DNA from: an uncultured Clostridia bacterium
GTDB taxonomy: Bacteria; Bacillota; Clostridia; Oscillospirales; Acutalibacteraceae
DNA length: 32,324 bases
Direction of reading: 5' to 3'
Assembly (NCBI GenBank): GCA_937920235.1
Contig: CALGUK010000021.1
Coordinates: forward strand, 1-32,324
Below are positions 8,165 to 15,650 of the stretch, piece by piece. A program made the position numbers and the translations under genes. The notes below the pieces were generated by a model. That model did not search any database and was not told the DNA's origin. It saw nothing but the letters and a program-made list of their open reading frames with translations. How positions within the stretch are numbered: the stretch's first letter is position 1; the number at the start of each line of letters is the position of its first letter.

Positions 8165-8185
8165 TTGTGATTTTAAACATCACAA
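8165..8185. promoter_or_regulatory. Palindromic operator, likely LysR site
   Basis: TTGTGAT and ATCACAA form a perfect 7-bp inverted repeat with a 7-bp centre, containing the T-N11-A signature of LysR boxes. It sits between the divergent LysR and EamA genes, 20 bp from the LysR start. Downstream, TATACT at 8217-8222 is a possible -10 for the transporter gene, with TTGTTA at 8196-8201 as a weak -35 (15-bp spacing). Confidence 0.6.
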
Positions 8186-8251
8186 ACATTCGCTTTTGTT
8201 ATGCTTGATATTATGATATACTATTTTCAGTTCAAATACAAGAGGTATCAT

Positions 8252-9181
8252 ATGAATAACAATGCATTTTTCAAATACATATTTGCTCTGCTGCTGTTTG
8301 GCTCAAACGGCATTGTTGCGAGTTTTATTGATTTGAGCAGTCAGAACATTGTACTGCTTCGCACTTTGATAGGCAGTATTCTGCTGATTGCAATTTTTTT
8401 CATCAGCGGTGGCAAACTGACTTTTTATAAATATAAAAAGCAGTTTTTGTTCCTTGTGGCATCGGGTATCGCAATGGGAACAAGTTGGATGTTTCTTTAC
8501 GAAGCATACGCTCGGATCGGTGTCAGCATCGCTTCACTTTTATATTATTGCGGTCCGGTTATAGTAATGGCTCTATCTCCATTACTATTCAAGGAAAAAC
8601 TGACCGCAAATAAAGTGCTCGGCTTTCTTGCGGTGGTAATAGGCGTTATTCTTATAAATGGAAATGTATTTGACGGCAAGAGTGATCTGTTTGGTATTAT
8701 CTGCGGACTGCTATCTGCTGTAATGTATGCCTTTATGGTCATTTGTAACAAGAAAGCAAAGAATATAACAGGTCTTGAAAATTCTACTTTGCAACTCGCA
8801 ATAGCATTTTTAACTGTTGCTTTATTCGTAGGATTAAAGCAAGGATATACAATGGAAATAGCACCTGCAAGCATTTTACCGATATTTATACTCGGACTGA
8901 TTAATACAGGTGTAGGATGTTACTTGTATTTTTCGTCTATCGGAAAATTAAAAGTACAGACTGTTGCCATCTGTGGATATTTAGAACCCTTGTCAGCGGT
9001 AATTTTTTCAGTTGTATTCTTAAAAGAAACTATGTTACCTTTTCAAATTTTAGGAGCTGTATTTATTATTGGTGGAGCAATGTTTGCCGAATTGTCAAAA
9101 AGCATAGCTTATCACAGTGATTCATACCAATCAGCTAAATCATCACTAAACGCTACTGCGAGAGAAGCCCCGAAAAGATAA
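8252..9181 (+). CDS. EamA/DMT-superfamily transporter
   Basis: 309-aa membrane protein with about 10 hydrophobic helices in two EamA repeats (about 5-140 and 150-285), typical of drug/metabolite exporters of the RhaT/YdcZ type. The start at 8252 is preferred over 8201 because AGAGG (8241-8245) precedes it and the upstream extension runs through the likely promoter. The last 24 residues are hydrophilic and lie entirely inside the convergent GH43-like gene (70-bp overlap), so the tail is probably not an ancestral part of the protein. Expression is probably controlled by the divergent LysR regulator. Substrate unknown. Confidence 0.87.
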   Translation: MNNNAFFKYIFALLLFGSNGIVASFIDLSSQNIVLLRTLIGSILLIAIFFISGGKLTFYKYKKQFLFLVASGIAMGTSWMFLYEAYARIGVSIASLLYYCGPVIVMALSPLLFKEKLTANKVLGFLAVVIGVILINGNVFDGKSDLFGIICGLLSAVMYAFMVICNKKAKNITGLENSTLQLAIAFLTVALFVGLKQGYTMEIAPASILPIFILGLINTGVGCYLYFSSIGKLKVQTVAICGYLEPLSAVIFSVVFLKETMLPFQILGAVFIIGGAMFAELSKSIAYHSDSYQSAKSSLNATAREAPKR

Positions 9182-9945
9182 TCGTCCTCATTATCCCCGT
9201 GATAAAACATAGCATACTTATGAGGTGAGATACTGCTTGCATCAATAACAAATCCTGCAGTTATTCTGTCTTTCGCCCATGTTTTGTTCTCTTGGTTAAG
9301 ATATAAGGTGCGGATATTCTTAAAACTCTTAAAATCCTTTGTTGACATAATATTGATCCCGTTTTTCGGTGAATTAAAAATAAGATATTCGTCCTTTTCT
9401 TTAAGCACACATACATTCTCACCGCAATCGGCAAAGCCCTGATACTGCCAATTTACTAAATTCTCCGAGATGCTGAAAGAAACACCGTTTTGCTTGAAAA
9501 AGCATATAAATTTATCTTCCTCGCAAAGAATATATGGGTCAATCATTCTGCCCATATCTTCTTCGGGAATATTGCCCTTGACCTTCAGTAAAACAGGCTT
9601 TTCCCAAGTGAGCAAATCCTTGCTTTTCATCGTATAAATCCTTGAATTTTCGTTACCGTAAATCTGAGAGTCCTTTCTCGGATAGGTTTGCAGACAAAGA
9701 TAATATTCACCGTTACATTTAATAACATTACCGGGTGATGAATAATTCTTTAGATTATCTTTTTCTGTGAGAATTTCGGGTTTACTCCAATTGACAAAGT
9801 CTTTGCTTTGACTCATAGCCACATAAAAATACTGCCTTTCGGGTGTATTTTCTACTAAAGTGAAAAACAGATATATTGTACCGTTTTCAATGTATGCGGC
9901 AGGGTCGCGATATGAATATTTTTTTGTCTGCTCAAACAATAGCAT
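9112..9945 (-). CDS. Glycoside hydrolase, GH43/GH32-clan-like five-bladed beta-propeller
   Basis: 277 aa, no signal peptide, so intracellular. Repeated blades with SKDFVNW-, SKDLLTWEKP-, SENLVNWQYQG- and STKDFKSFKN-type turns mark a five-bladed propeller of the GH43/GH32/GH68 type. YRDPAAYIENG near residues 12-22 resembles the first-blade Asp motif, and MGRMIDPYIL and KDRITAGFVID are further candidate active-site strands. Exact GH family is uncertain. The gene is divergent from the GH28 gene, pointing to pectin side-chain or oligosaccharide breakdown. GAGGTGAT precedes the ATG. Its 3' end overlaps the EamA gene. Confidence 0.65.
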   Translation of the reverse strand: MLLFEQTKKYSYRDPAAYIENGTIYLFFTLVENTPERQYFYVAMSQSKDFVNWSKPEILTEKDNLKNYSSPGNVIKCNGEYYLCLQTYPRKDSQIYGNENSRIYTMKSKDLLTWEKPVLLKVKGNIPEEDMGRMIDPYILCEEDKFICFFKQNGVSFSISENLVNWQYQGFADCGENVCVLKEKDEYLIFNSPKNGINIMSTKDFKSFKNIRTLYLNQENKTWAKDRITAGFVIDASSISPHKYAMFYHGDNEDDYLFGASLAVAFSDDLADWYESL

Positions 9946-9990
9946 TTCATCACCTCAATTGCCTTGAATGTTATCATATTTTTAAAACTT

Positions 9991-10003
9991 TTCAATAATT
10001 GAA
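9991..10003. promoter_or_regulatory. Short palindrome between divergent pectin genes
   Basis: TTCAATAATTGAA is a perfect 6+1+6 palindrome in the 129-bp gap between the GH43-like (minus) and GH28 (plus) genes. It could be an operator controlling both. No strong consensus promoter is obvious nearby, and AT-rich palindromes of this size also arise by chance. Confidence 0.35.
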
Positions 10004-10074
10004 GTCCGTTTAATTTACTTTATTGTTTCGATGTGATAATATAAAATTGAAATAGATTTAGGAGTAAAACATAA

Positions 10075-11625
10075 ATGAAAGTCAGACGAACGATAAAAGA
10101 CAAACTTAACACCTTTCTTTTCGGCAAGGATTTGAGAGTAACCGAGGGTGAGCCGTATACAGAAGTGCGTGACGGAGATTATTCATCATATTATCCAGTG
10201 GAAAAGTACATAGATTTTAATCAACCTATGCCCGAAAACTGTTTTGACATAAGAAACTACGGTGCTAACACTAATAAGTCCGACACCGAAAACACAAAGG
10301 CTGTACAGAAAGCTCTTGACGAATGCAATAAAAACGGCGGCGGTACGGTTCTCGTTGAAGGAGGGTGCTATGAAGTAACAACTCTCTTTCTTCACTCTAA
10401 TACTACCTTATTCATCGAAAAAAACAGTTCTCTTTCTGCCAATAATACAGGTAAGGGATATGAGCATAATGCTCTGATATATGCAAAGGAATGTGAAAAT
10501 ATCAAAATAACCGGTGGCGGAAAGATAATCGGTAACGGAACACTTTTCGGACTTAAGCCTGTAAGTGAAAATAATTTTACTCCTGCACCTGTTATCGATG
10601 TGATAAAAATGCGTCAGGATTACAGAGCACAGCTGAGATTTGCACATCCTACAAAATACGGTTCCATACTTCTGACAGAAAAATGCAGAAATGTCAACAT
10701 AAATAATATCATTTTTGAGGACTCGCCTTGGTGGACTTATAAGATGCTTATGTGTGACGGAGTAAAGATTACCGATACAGTAATTTGGAATAATAGAAAT
10801 GTAGCGAATTCAGACGGCTTTGATATTGCGGGCAGCAGTAATGTAGAGATTAATCACTGCTTTGTTTCTACAGCCGATGACGGAATCGTTCTTAAAAATG
10901 CAGTATGGTGCGGCTGTGAAAAAGAAATGCACGATATAACGGTCAAAAACTGCGAAGTAATATCGAGGACAAATTGCTTTAAAATCGGTACAGAGACCAC
11001 ATATGATATTTATGATGTAAATGTTGAAAATTGTTCTTTTTTTATGACAGATTTATATCCCAGTGCTGTTTCGGGAATATCACTTGAAGCCTGCGACGGA
11101 GCAAGAGTACACGACATCAGAATAAAAAACATCACAATGAATCGCTGTACCTGCCCACTGTTTATCCGTCTTGGTAATCGTAACAGAGCTGCTGAGGTAA
11201 CCACCGCTACTGCAAATAAAACTGAAATAATCAAAGATGATGCAAAAGATAAGCCTGTACCAAAGAAAATGTTTGACGGAAAAAGTGAACTTTACAATGT
11301 AATTGTTGAAAACATCACAGCAACGGATGCAGAGCTTCCTGTCATTATTGCCGGCTACAGACAGAAATTTATAACAAAGCACTGTAAAAATATAACCCTT
11401 CGTAATTTAAATATTACATACCGTGATGCTATAGAAGTTTATGACAAACGGCTTTTTATTCCGGAATATGCAAAGGAATATCCTGAATGTTGGCGCTTTA
11501 GGAATCTGCCTGCTTACGGAATATGGGCAAGACATTGCAGAAATCTTAAAATTGAAAATTTTAACTGTAAAGGTACTGAAAACAGTTGGCGTAAAGAAAA
11601 AATATTTATTGATTGTAAGAGATAA
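10075..11625 (+). CDS. Glycoside hydrolase family 28, polygalacturonase-like, intracellular
   Basis: 516 aa with a parallel beta-helix. The pectin-lyase-like N-terminal motif FDIRNYGANTNKSDTENTKA (about 57-76) is clear. GH28 catalytic acids are present: D247 in NSDGFD and D268/D269 in STADDGIVLK. The downstream strand reads RTNCFKIGTE, so the usual GHG histidine is not obvious while the Lys of the RIK-like motif has a counterpart. No signal peptide: it likely acts on imported oligogalacturonides, consistent with exo-acting intracellular members. GGAG at 10061-10064 precedes the start. The next gene, tagaturonate reductase, starts 1 bp after its stop, so product and catabolism are co-expressed. 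Confidence 0.87.
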   Translation: MKVRRTIKDKLNTFLFGKDLRVTEGEPYTEVRDGDYSSYYPVEKYIDFNQPMPENCFDIRNYGANTNKSDTENTKAVQKALDECNKNGGGTVLVEGGCYEVTTLFLHSNTTLFIEKNSSLSANNTGKGYEHNALIYAKECENIKITGGGKIIGNGTLFGLKPVSENNFTPAPVIDVIKMRQDYRAQLRFAHPTKYGSILLTEKCRNVNINNIIFEDSPWWTYKMLMCDGVKITDTVIWNNRNVANSDGFDIAGSSNVEINHCFVSTADDGIVLKNAVWCGCEKEMHDITVKNCEVISRTNCFKIGTETTYDIYDVNVENCSFFMTDLYPSAVSGISLEACDGARVHDIRIKNITMNRCTCPLFIRLGNRNRAAEVTTATANKTEIIKDDAKDKPVPKKMFDGKSELYNVIVENITATDAELPVIIAGYRQKFITKHCKNITLRNLNITYRDAIEVYDKRLFIPEYAKEYPECWRFRNLPAYGIWARHCRNLKIENFNCKGTENSWRKEKIFIDCKR

Positions 11626-11626
11626 A

Positions 11627-12952
11627 ATGAAAGAGACAATTATTCAATTCGGTAGCGGAAACTTTCTGCGTGGCTTTGCCGACCACTTTATACATATTCT
11701 CAATGAAAAAGGCTTATATGACGGTAAGATTGTTATTATTCAGCCCACAAAAGGCGGAAAAACAAGCATCCTAAATGAGCAAAACGGTAAATACAACCTC
11801 TTCCTTCGAGGCATTGTGAACGGCAAAGAATATTGTGAGCACACTGAAATTCATTCTGTCAGCCGTGGCGTTGATCCTTATACTGACTTTGCGGAATATA
11901 TGAAATTAGCCGAAAATCCCTATATAAGATTTGTCATTTCAAATACGACCGAAGCAGGTATTGAATTTAATGAAGAATGTAAGTTTGACGATAAGCCTGC
12001 AATTTCATTTCCCGGTAAGCTGACACAACTTTTGTACCGTCGTTTTAAAACGGGATTTAAGGGCTTTGTTGTTTTGCCCTGTGAGCTTATTGATAATAAC
12101 GGTGATGTGCTGAAAAAATGTGTGCTTCAATATGCAAAACATTGGAAACTGAGTGAAGACTTTATTCGTTGGATAGGAAAAGAAAACACTTTCTGCAATA
12201 CTCTCGTTGACCGTATTGTAACGGGATATCCGAAAGACGAAGCAGAAGAGCTTGGTAAAATTATCGGCTATGACGATAAGCTTATGGATACTGCCGAACC
12301 CTTTCATCTTTGGGTAATTGAGGGCAATTTTGAAAACGAACTTCCCTTTAAAAAAGCAGGCATAAATGTTATATGGACAGATGATGTGTCAACTTACAAA
12401 AAAATGAAGGTGCGTATTCTTAACGGTTCTCATACTGCACTCGTTTTTCCATCGCTCCTTTGCGGCACAGAAACAGTAAAAGACAGTATCGATGATAAAA
12501 ACTTAAATGAGTATCTTAACACTTGCCTTTTCGGGTATATCCTGCCCACTCTTGGCGAGACAGAAGAAAATATTGCTTTTGCAAAATCCGTTATTGAACG
12601 TTTTTCCAATCCGTACATAAAGCATCTATGGAAATCAATTGCTCTGAATTCTGTAAGTAAATTTTCTGTCCGTGTTCTGCCGACAATTCTTGACTATGCA
12701 GAAACTAACGGTATTCTGCCGAAACCTTTGATATTTTCTTTTGCCTGCCTTATTGAATACTACAAAACAAAGGAACCTCAGGATAACGAAAAAGCTGTAT
12801 GTTTCATAAAAGAAAACAATATTACTGATATTCTTTCAAATACAGAGCTTTGGGGCGTAAATTTAATCCAAATGACAGAACTTGTAACCGAAAGTATCGA
12901 AAGAATACACGCAGATGGAATAAGGGAGGCATTAAAATGGGCTATGTCTTAA
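11627..12952 (+). CDS. uxaB: Tagaturonate reductase (altronate oxidoreductase)
   Basis: NAD-dependent reduction of tagaturonate to altronate in galacturonate catabolism. 441 aa. N-terminal FGSGNFLRGFADHFI is the typical nucleotide-binding start of the mannitol dehydrogenase/UxaB family. VLPCELIDNNG, FCNTLVDRIVTGYP and MKVRILNGSHTALV with catalytic-type Lys/Asn/His follow in the expected order. An in-frame ATG at 11441 lies deep inside the GH28 gene and is rejected; ATG 11627 directly follows that gene's stop, suggesting translational coupling despite a weak ribosome site. It overlaps the altronate dehydratase gene by 16 bp. Confidence 0.9.
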   Translation: MKETIIQFGSGNFLRGFADHFIHILNEKGLYDGKIVIIQPTKGGKTSILNEQNGKYNLFLRGIVNGKEYCEHTEIHSVSRGVDPYTDFAEYMKLAENPYIRFVISNTTEAGIEFNEECKFDDKPAISFPGKLTQLLYRRFKTGFKGFVVLPCELIDNNGDVLKKCVLQYAKHWKLSEDFIRWIGKENTFCNTLVDRIVTGYPKDEAEELGKIIGYDDKLMDTAEPFHLWVIEGNFENELPFKKAGINVIWTDDVSTYKKMKVRILNGSHTALVFPSLLCGTETVKDSIDDKNLNEYLNTCLFGYILPTLGETEENIAFAKSVIERFSNPYIKHLWKSIALNSVSKFSVRVLPTILDYAETNGILPKPLIFSFACLIEYYKTKEPQDNEKAVCFIKENNITDILSNTELWGVNLIQMTELVTESIERIHADGIREALKWAMS

Positions 12953-14298
12953 TTCATCCCGATGACAATGTTAAGGTTAATCTTGAAAATGGGCATAAGT
13001 ATGCGGTACGAGATATTACAAACGGTGAAAGAATAATTAAATACGGTTTTCAGATTGGTATCGCTACAGAAAGCATAAATAAAGACGAGCATATTCATTC
13101 ACACAATGTGAAAACTGCACTTTCAGGAACGCAAGAATATTCATATAATCCGGATTTTAAGTTCCCTAAAGAACAAAATCCTTATACAATAAAAGCCTAT
13201 ATCCGCAAAAACGGTAATATAGGCATAAGAAACGATATATGGATAATTCCCACCGTGGGCTGTGTCAATAAAACTGCAGAAAAACTTGCTGAACTTACAG
13301 GTGCTTTTGCTTTTACTCATCCTTATGGTTGCAGCCAGCTTGGCGGTGACCACGAGAGAACACAGAAAATTCTCTGCGGACTTGTTAAGCACCCCAATGC
13401 AGGCGGTGTGCTTGTTTTAGGTCTCGGTTGTGAAAACAACAATATAACTGAGCTGAAAAAGGTGCTCGGTGAATACAATGAAGAACGAATTCGCTTTTTG
13501 AACGCACAAGATTGTGGGGATGAAATCGCCGAGGGTGTTAAGATTATTAACGAACTTAAATTGATTGCAGCAAAAGACGAAAAAACAGAAGTGCCTATAA
13601 GTAAGCTGAAAATCGGTCTTAAATGCGGCGGCAGTGACGGATTTTCGGGTATTACAGCCAACCCTCTTTGCGGTAAAATTACAGACAGACTCGTTTCTAT
13701 GGGTGGTTCTGCGGTGCTGACGGAAGTTCCCGAAATGTTCGGTGCGGAGCAGGTACTGATGAACCGCTGTATAAACGAAGCTGTATTTAATAAGACAGTA
13801 AAACTTATCAATGACTATAAAGAATATTTTATTTCTCACGGACAGCCTGTTTCTGAAAATCCCTCTCCAGGCAATAAGGAAGGCGGAATAACTACTCTTG
13901 AGGAAAAATCCCTCGGTTGCATACAAAAGGGCGGCACTGCGCCTGTAACTGCAGTTTTAGATTACGGTGATACAGCAAGAGAAAAAGGACTAAATCTTCT
14001 TAACGGCCCCGGTAATGATATGGTTGCAGTAACAAATCTTACAGTGGCAGGTTGTCACCTTATCCTTTTCACTACGGGCAGAGGCACACCACTCGGTGCT
14101 CCCGTACCCACGATTAAGATTGCAACAAACTCTGTCCTCGCTCAAAAGAAAAAGCATTGGATAGATTTTGATGCTCAGAAAGGCAACGAAGAAGAACTGT
14201 TTAATTTTATTTTGCAAACCGCCAATGGAAAAGAAACTAAAAACGAAGAAAACAGCTACCGTGAAATAGCAATTTTCAAAAGCGGAGTTATCCTTTGA
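12937..14298 (+). CDS. uxaA: Altronate dehydratase, UxaA family
   Basis: Dehydrates altronate to 2-keto-3-deoxygluconate. 453 aa, somewhat shorter than the E. coli enzyme. It has an N-terminal SAF domain (about 1-75, with HIHSHNVKTAL), then the iron-dependent catalytic half with CVNKTAEKL, HPYGCSQLGGDHERT, GLGCENNN, LKCGGSDGFSGITANPL and GRGTPLG. GGGAGG at 12924-12929 identifies ATG 12937 as the start, inside the end of uxaB. The window has no uxaC, kdgK or kdgA; an ICE begins right after this operon's terminator, so further pathway genes must be elsewhere. Confidence 0.92.
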   Translation: MGYVLIHPDDNVKVNLENGHKYAVRDITNGERIIKYGFQIGIATESINKDEHIHSHNVKTALSGTQEYSYNPDFKFPKEQNPYTIKAYIRKNGNIGIRNDIWIIPTVGCVNKTAEKLAELTGAFAFTHPYGCSQLGGDHERTQKILCGLVKHPNAGGVLVLGLGCENNNITELKKVLGEYNEERIRFLNAQDCGDEIAEGVKIINELKLIAAKDEKTEVPISKLKIGLKCGGSDGFSGITANPLCGKITDRLVSMGGSAVLTEVPEMFGAEQVLMNRCINEAVFNKTVKLINDYKEYFISHGQPVSENPSPGNKEGGITTLEEKSLGCIQKGGTAPVTAVLDYGDTAREKGLNLLNGPGNDMVAVTNLTVAGCHLILFTTGRGTPLGAPVPTIKIATNSVLAQKKKHWIDFDAQKGNEEELFNFILQTANGKETKNEENSYREIAIFKSGVIL

Positions 14299-14342
14299 CA
14301 GTTTGAAAATACAAGCAGACTTCAATGGTATATGAAGTTGAC

Positions 14343-14379
14343 GTGGTGTCGTCAGAACTCGATACCACTGTTGTTTTTT
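14343..14379 (+). terminator. Rho-independent terminator of the GH28-uxaB-uxaA operon
   Basis: GTGGTGTCG (14343-14351) pairs with CGATACCAC (14360-14368) over 9 bp with one G-U, loop of 8 nt, followed by TGTTGTTTTTT. It marks the end of the host operon, about 20 bp before the ICE promoter. Confidence 0.8.
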
Positions 14380-14399
14380 AGAAAAATTTGCAAAAACTA

Positions 14400-14428
14400 T
14401 TGATAAGCACAAACATTTGTTCTATAAT
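14400..14428 (+). promoter_or_regulatory. Strong sigma-A promoter of the ICE leader, with SOS-like box
   Basis: TTGATA (14400-14405), 17-bp spacer, TATAAT (14423-14428); transcription would start near 14435. Within the spacer, AAACATTTGTTC matches the Gram-positive LexA half-sites GAAC-N4-GTTC at 7 of 8 positions. The promoter is well supported; LexA control is a guess. Confidence 0.75.
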
Positions 14429-14434
14429 TATAGT

Positions 14435-14698
14435 TACAATTAAATAAAACGACTTTAAGCGTGATGCAAGGTCAATATAGGACTATTTGGCACCGTATGA
14501 AGTCGAATGTACATATCTTTCAGAAGAGCAACACAGCAAGAACCTACATATTCGTGTTGCAGAGAAGAAAGAACCCACTTTCTTAATCGCGTAAGCGGAG
14601 GTAATCTTAGGATTATGCTACCCAAGTACCGTAACGAAAGTCGATTGGATGTGGGATAACTATGTCCATTCGAGTTCGTGCGGTGCTTTTTCTTTTTG
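14435..14698 (+). ncRNA. Structured leader RNA of the ICE replication module
   Basis: A non-coding stretch that folds on itself. Bases 14489-14509 pair with 14667-14687 at 20 of 21 positions (three G-U pairs, one mismatch), and the 3' arm runs into T-rich TTTTTCTTTTT, so it also works as a terminator. Inside are perfect hairpins: GCAACAC/GTGTTGC (14528-14534 with 14554-14560), AAGAAAG/CTTTCTT (14565-14571 with 14578-14584), and TAATC/GATTA near 14602-14617. It starts from the promoter at 14400-14428 and lies upstream of the truncated repA. I do not recognise a named RNA family. It may be a replication-control or regulatory RNA. Confidence 0.6.
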
Positions 14699-14947
14699 CT
14701 AAAAACCTTTATTTATATGTACCTTGAAAATTGAATGACCGTCCGAAAGTGATACTACACCAAGACCTCGTAAGAGCGAGCGTAAAGACGCTGCGGTGAA
14801 ATTCCGGGGCAGGAACTATTTCGGGCAAAACGGCAAAAAGAGGCTTTTGATATGTGGTTAATGGAATTACCCTACTGACCAAACGAAACATATTACAGAC
14901 GAAAAAATCATTAAAAATCAACCCGAAAATCAACAGTAAAAAGGAGT
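14699..14947 (+). other. Further non-coding ICE leader before the small ORF
   Basis: No ORF with a ribosome site is seen. The segment contains adjacent small hairpins, CTCG/CGAG (around 14768-14781) and GCGT/ACGC (about 14780-14791), and a GC-richer patch to about 14835 that contrasts with the AT-rich rest. It ends with AAGGAG (14941-14946) serving the next small gene. Probably a second structured part of the repA leader. Confidence 0.4.
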
Positions 14948-15133
14948 GTGATAGTTATTCCGAGAATGTCAAAAAGCAGAAAATCTGAATGGATTCTGTT
15001 CCTGAATGAGAGAAACAGAATCAGTTATAACGAGCTTTGCAGAAGGTGTATGTGGGATTGTAAACAGAGCTTCAGAGCTATTGTACTGTCTTGCCCGTAT
15101 AAATCAAAAAGGAGCGTGAAAGGCAGTGGATAA
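14948..15133 (+). CDS. Small conserved ICE protein upstream of RepA
   Basis: About 61 aa, basic, with IPRMSKSRKSEW, LNERNRISYNELCRRC and CKQSFRAIVLSCP. Small proteins of this type regularly precede RepA_N-type replication initiators in Firmicutes ICEs; function unknown. Three Cys (LCRRC-x4-C) could bind metal. The GTG at 14948 is only 1 nt from AAGGAG, so the real start may be a later non-ATG codon (14954 or 14957). It overlaps the RepA frame by 8 bp. Confidence 0.65.
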   Translation: MIVIPRMSKSRKSEWILFLNERNRISYNELCRRCMWDCKQSFRAIVLSCPYKSKRSVKGSG

Positions 15134-15458
15134 TGAAGCTTTCTTCAAAATGCCGAAGGTGTTATTTGCGGATGAATACAAGGATTTATCTGCTGAAGCA
15201 AAACTACTTTACGGTTTAATGCTCGACAGAATGAACTTATCAGCAATAAATGGTTGGTGTGATAAAAACGGAGAGGTCTTTATTTTTTACACCATTGCCG
15301 AAACAAGTGAAAAACTCGGTTGCGGGCACGATAAAGCCACAAAGTTGCAGCGTGAGCTTGAAAAGTATAATCTGCTTCGCCGTAAATATCAGGGCAAAGG
15401 CAAACCTGCAAAGCTGTATGTTTTAGATATACCGAAAACACGCATCAGGTCACCGTAA
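15126..15458 (+). pseudogene. RepA_N replication initiator, C-terminally truncated
   Basis: 110 aa starting at GTG (AAAGGAG upstream). FFKMPKVLFADEYKDLSAEAKLLYGLMLDR is the RepA_N domain start in two halves, and LGCGHDKATKLQRELEKYNLLRRK its winged-helix part. Full-length ICE and plasmid relatives have a further 150-250 residues carrying the C-terminal domain; here the frame stops shortly after the N-terminal domain. The following bases carry several more stops in what resembles a decayed linker. The protein would have run replication or maintenance of the excised element; it is probably non-functional now. Confidence 0.7.
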
Positions 15459-15650
15459 AAGTCGCAAGTAATAAAACTGAGTAGAGTAAAACTGAGATAT
15501 ATACCAACCGAGAAGAGAAAGATATTCTTTAATTAAGTTAGCAGTAACTTTAAGTATATAAGGCGGATTGACTGAATGCGAAATGCTGATGAAACAACGC
15601 ATTTCTTCTTCGGCTAGTAATAACCATTTATACAGAATGGATAATATTTA
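15459..15650. other. Decayed ICE sequence between repA remnant and XRE gene
   Basis: 192 bp with no supported gene. It continues what looks like repA-linker sequence interrupted by stop codons. A 7-bp hairpin GAAATGC/GCATTTC (15580-15586 with 15599-15605) followed by TTCTTC could be a weak plus-strand terminator. Confidence 0.4.

Noticed and set aside
11441..11626. N-terminal extension of uxaB to 503 aa
   Set aside because: It lies inside the GH28 coding sequence in another frame, and homologues start at the FGSGNFLRGF region.
13323..13926. Long minus-strand frames of 162 and 169 aa opposite uxaA
   Set aside because: uxaA is complete and recognisable in the plus frame; the opposite frames have no ribosome site and no recognisable domain.
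14461..14700. Group II intron for the structured ICE leader
   Set aside because: No GUGYG start, no recognisable domain V hairpin and no reverse transcriptase nearby.
15578..15612. Hairpin after the repA remnant as a definite terminator
   Set aside because: Seven pairs, 12-nt loop and an interrupted T-run (TTCTTC); mentioned only as possible.
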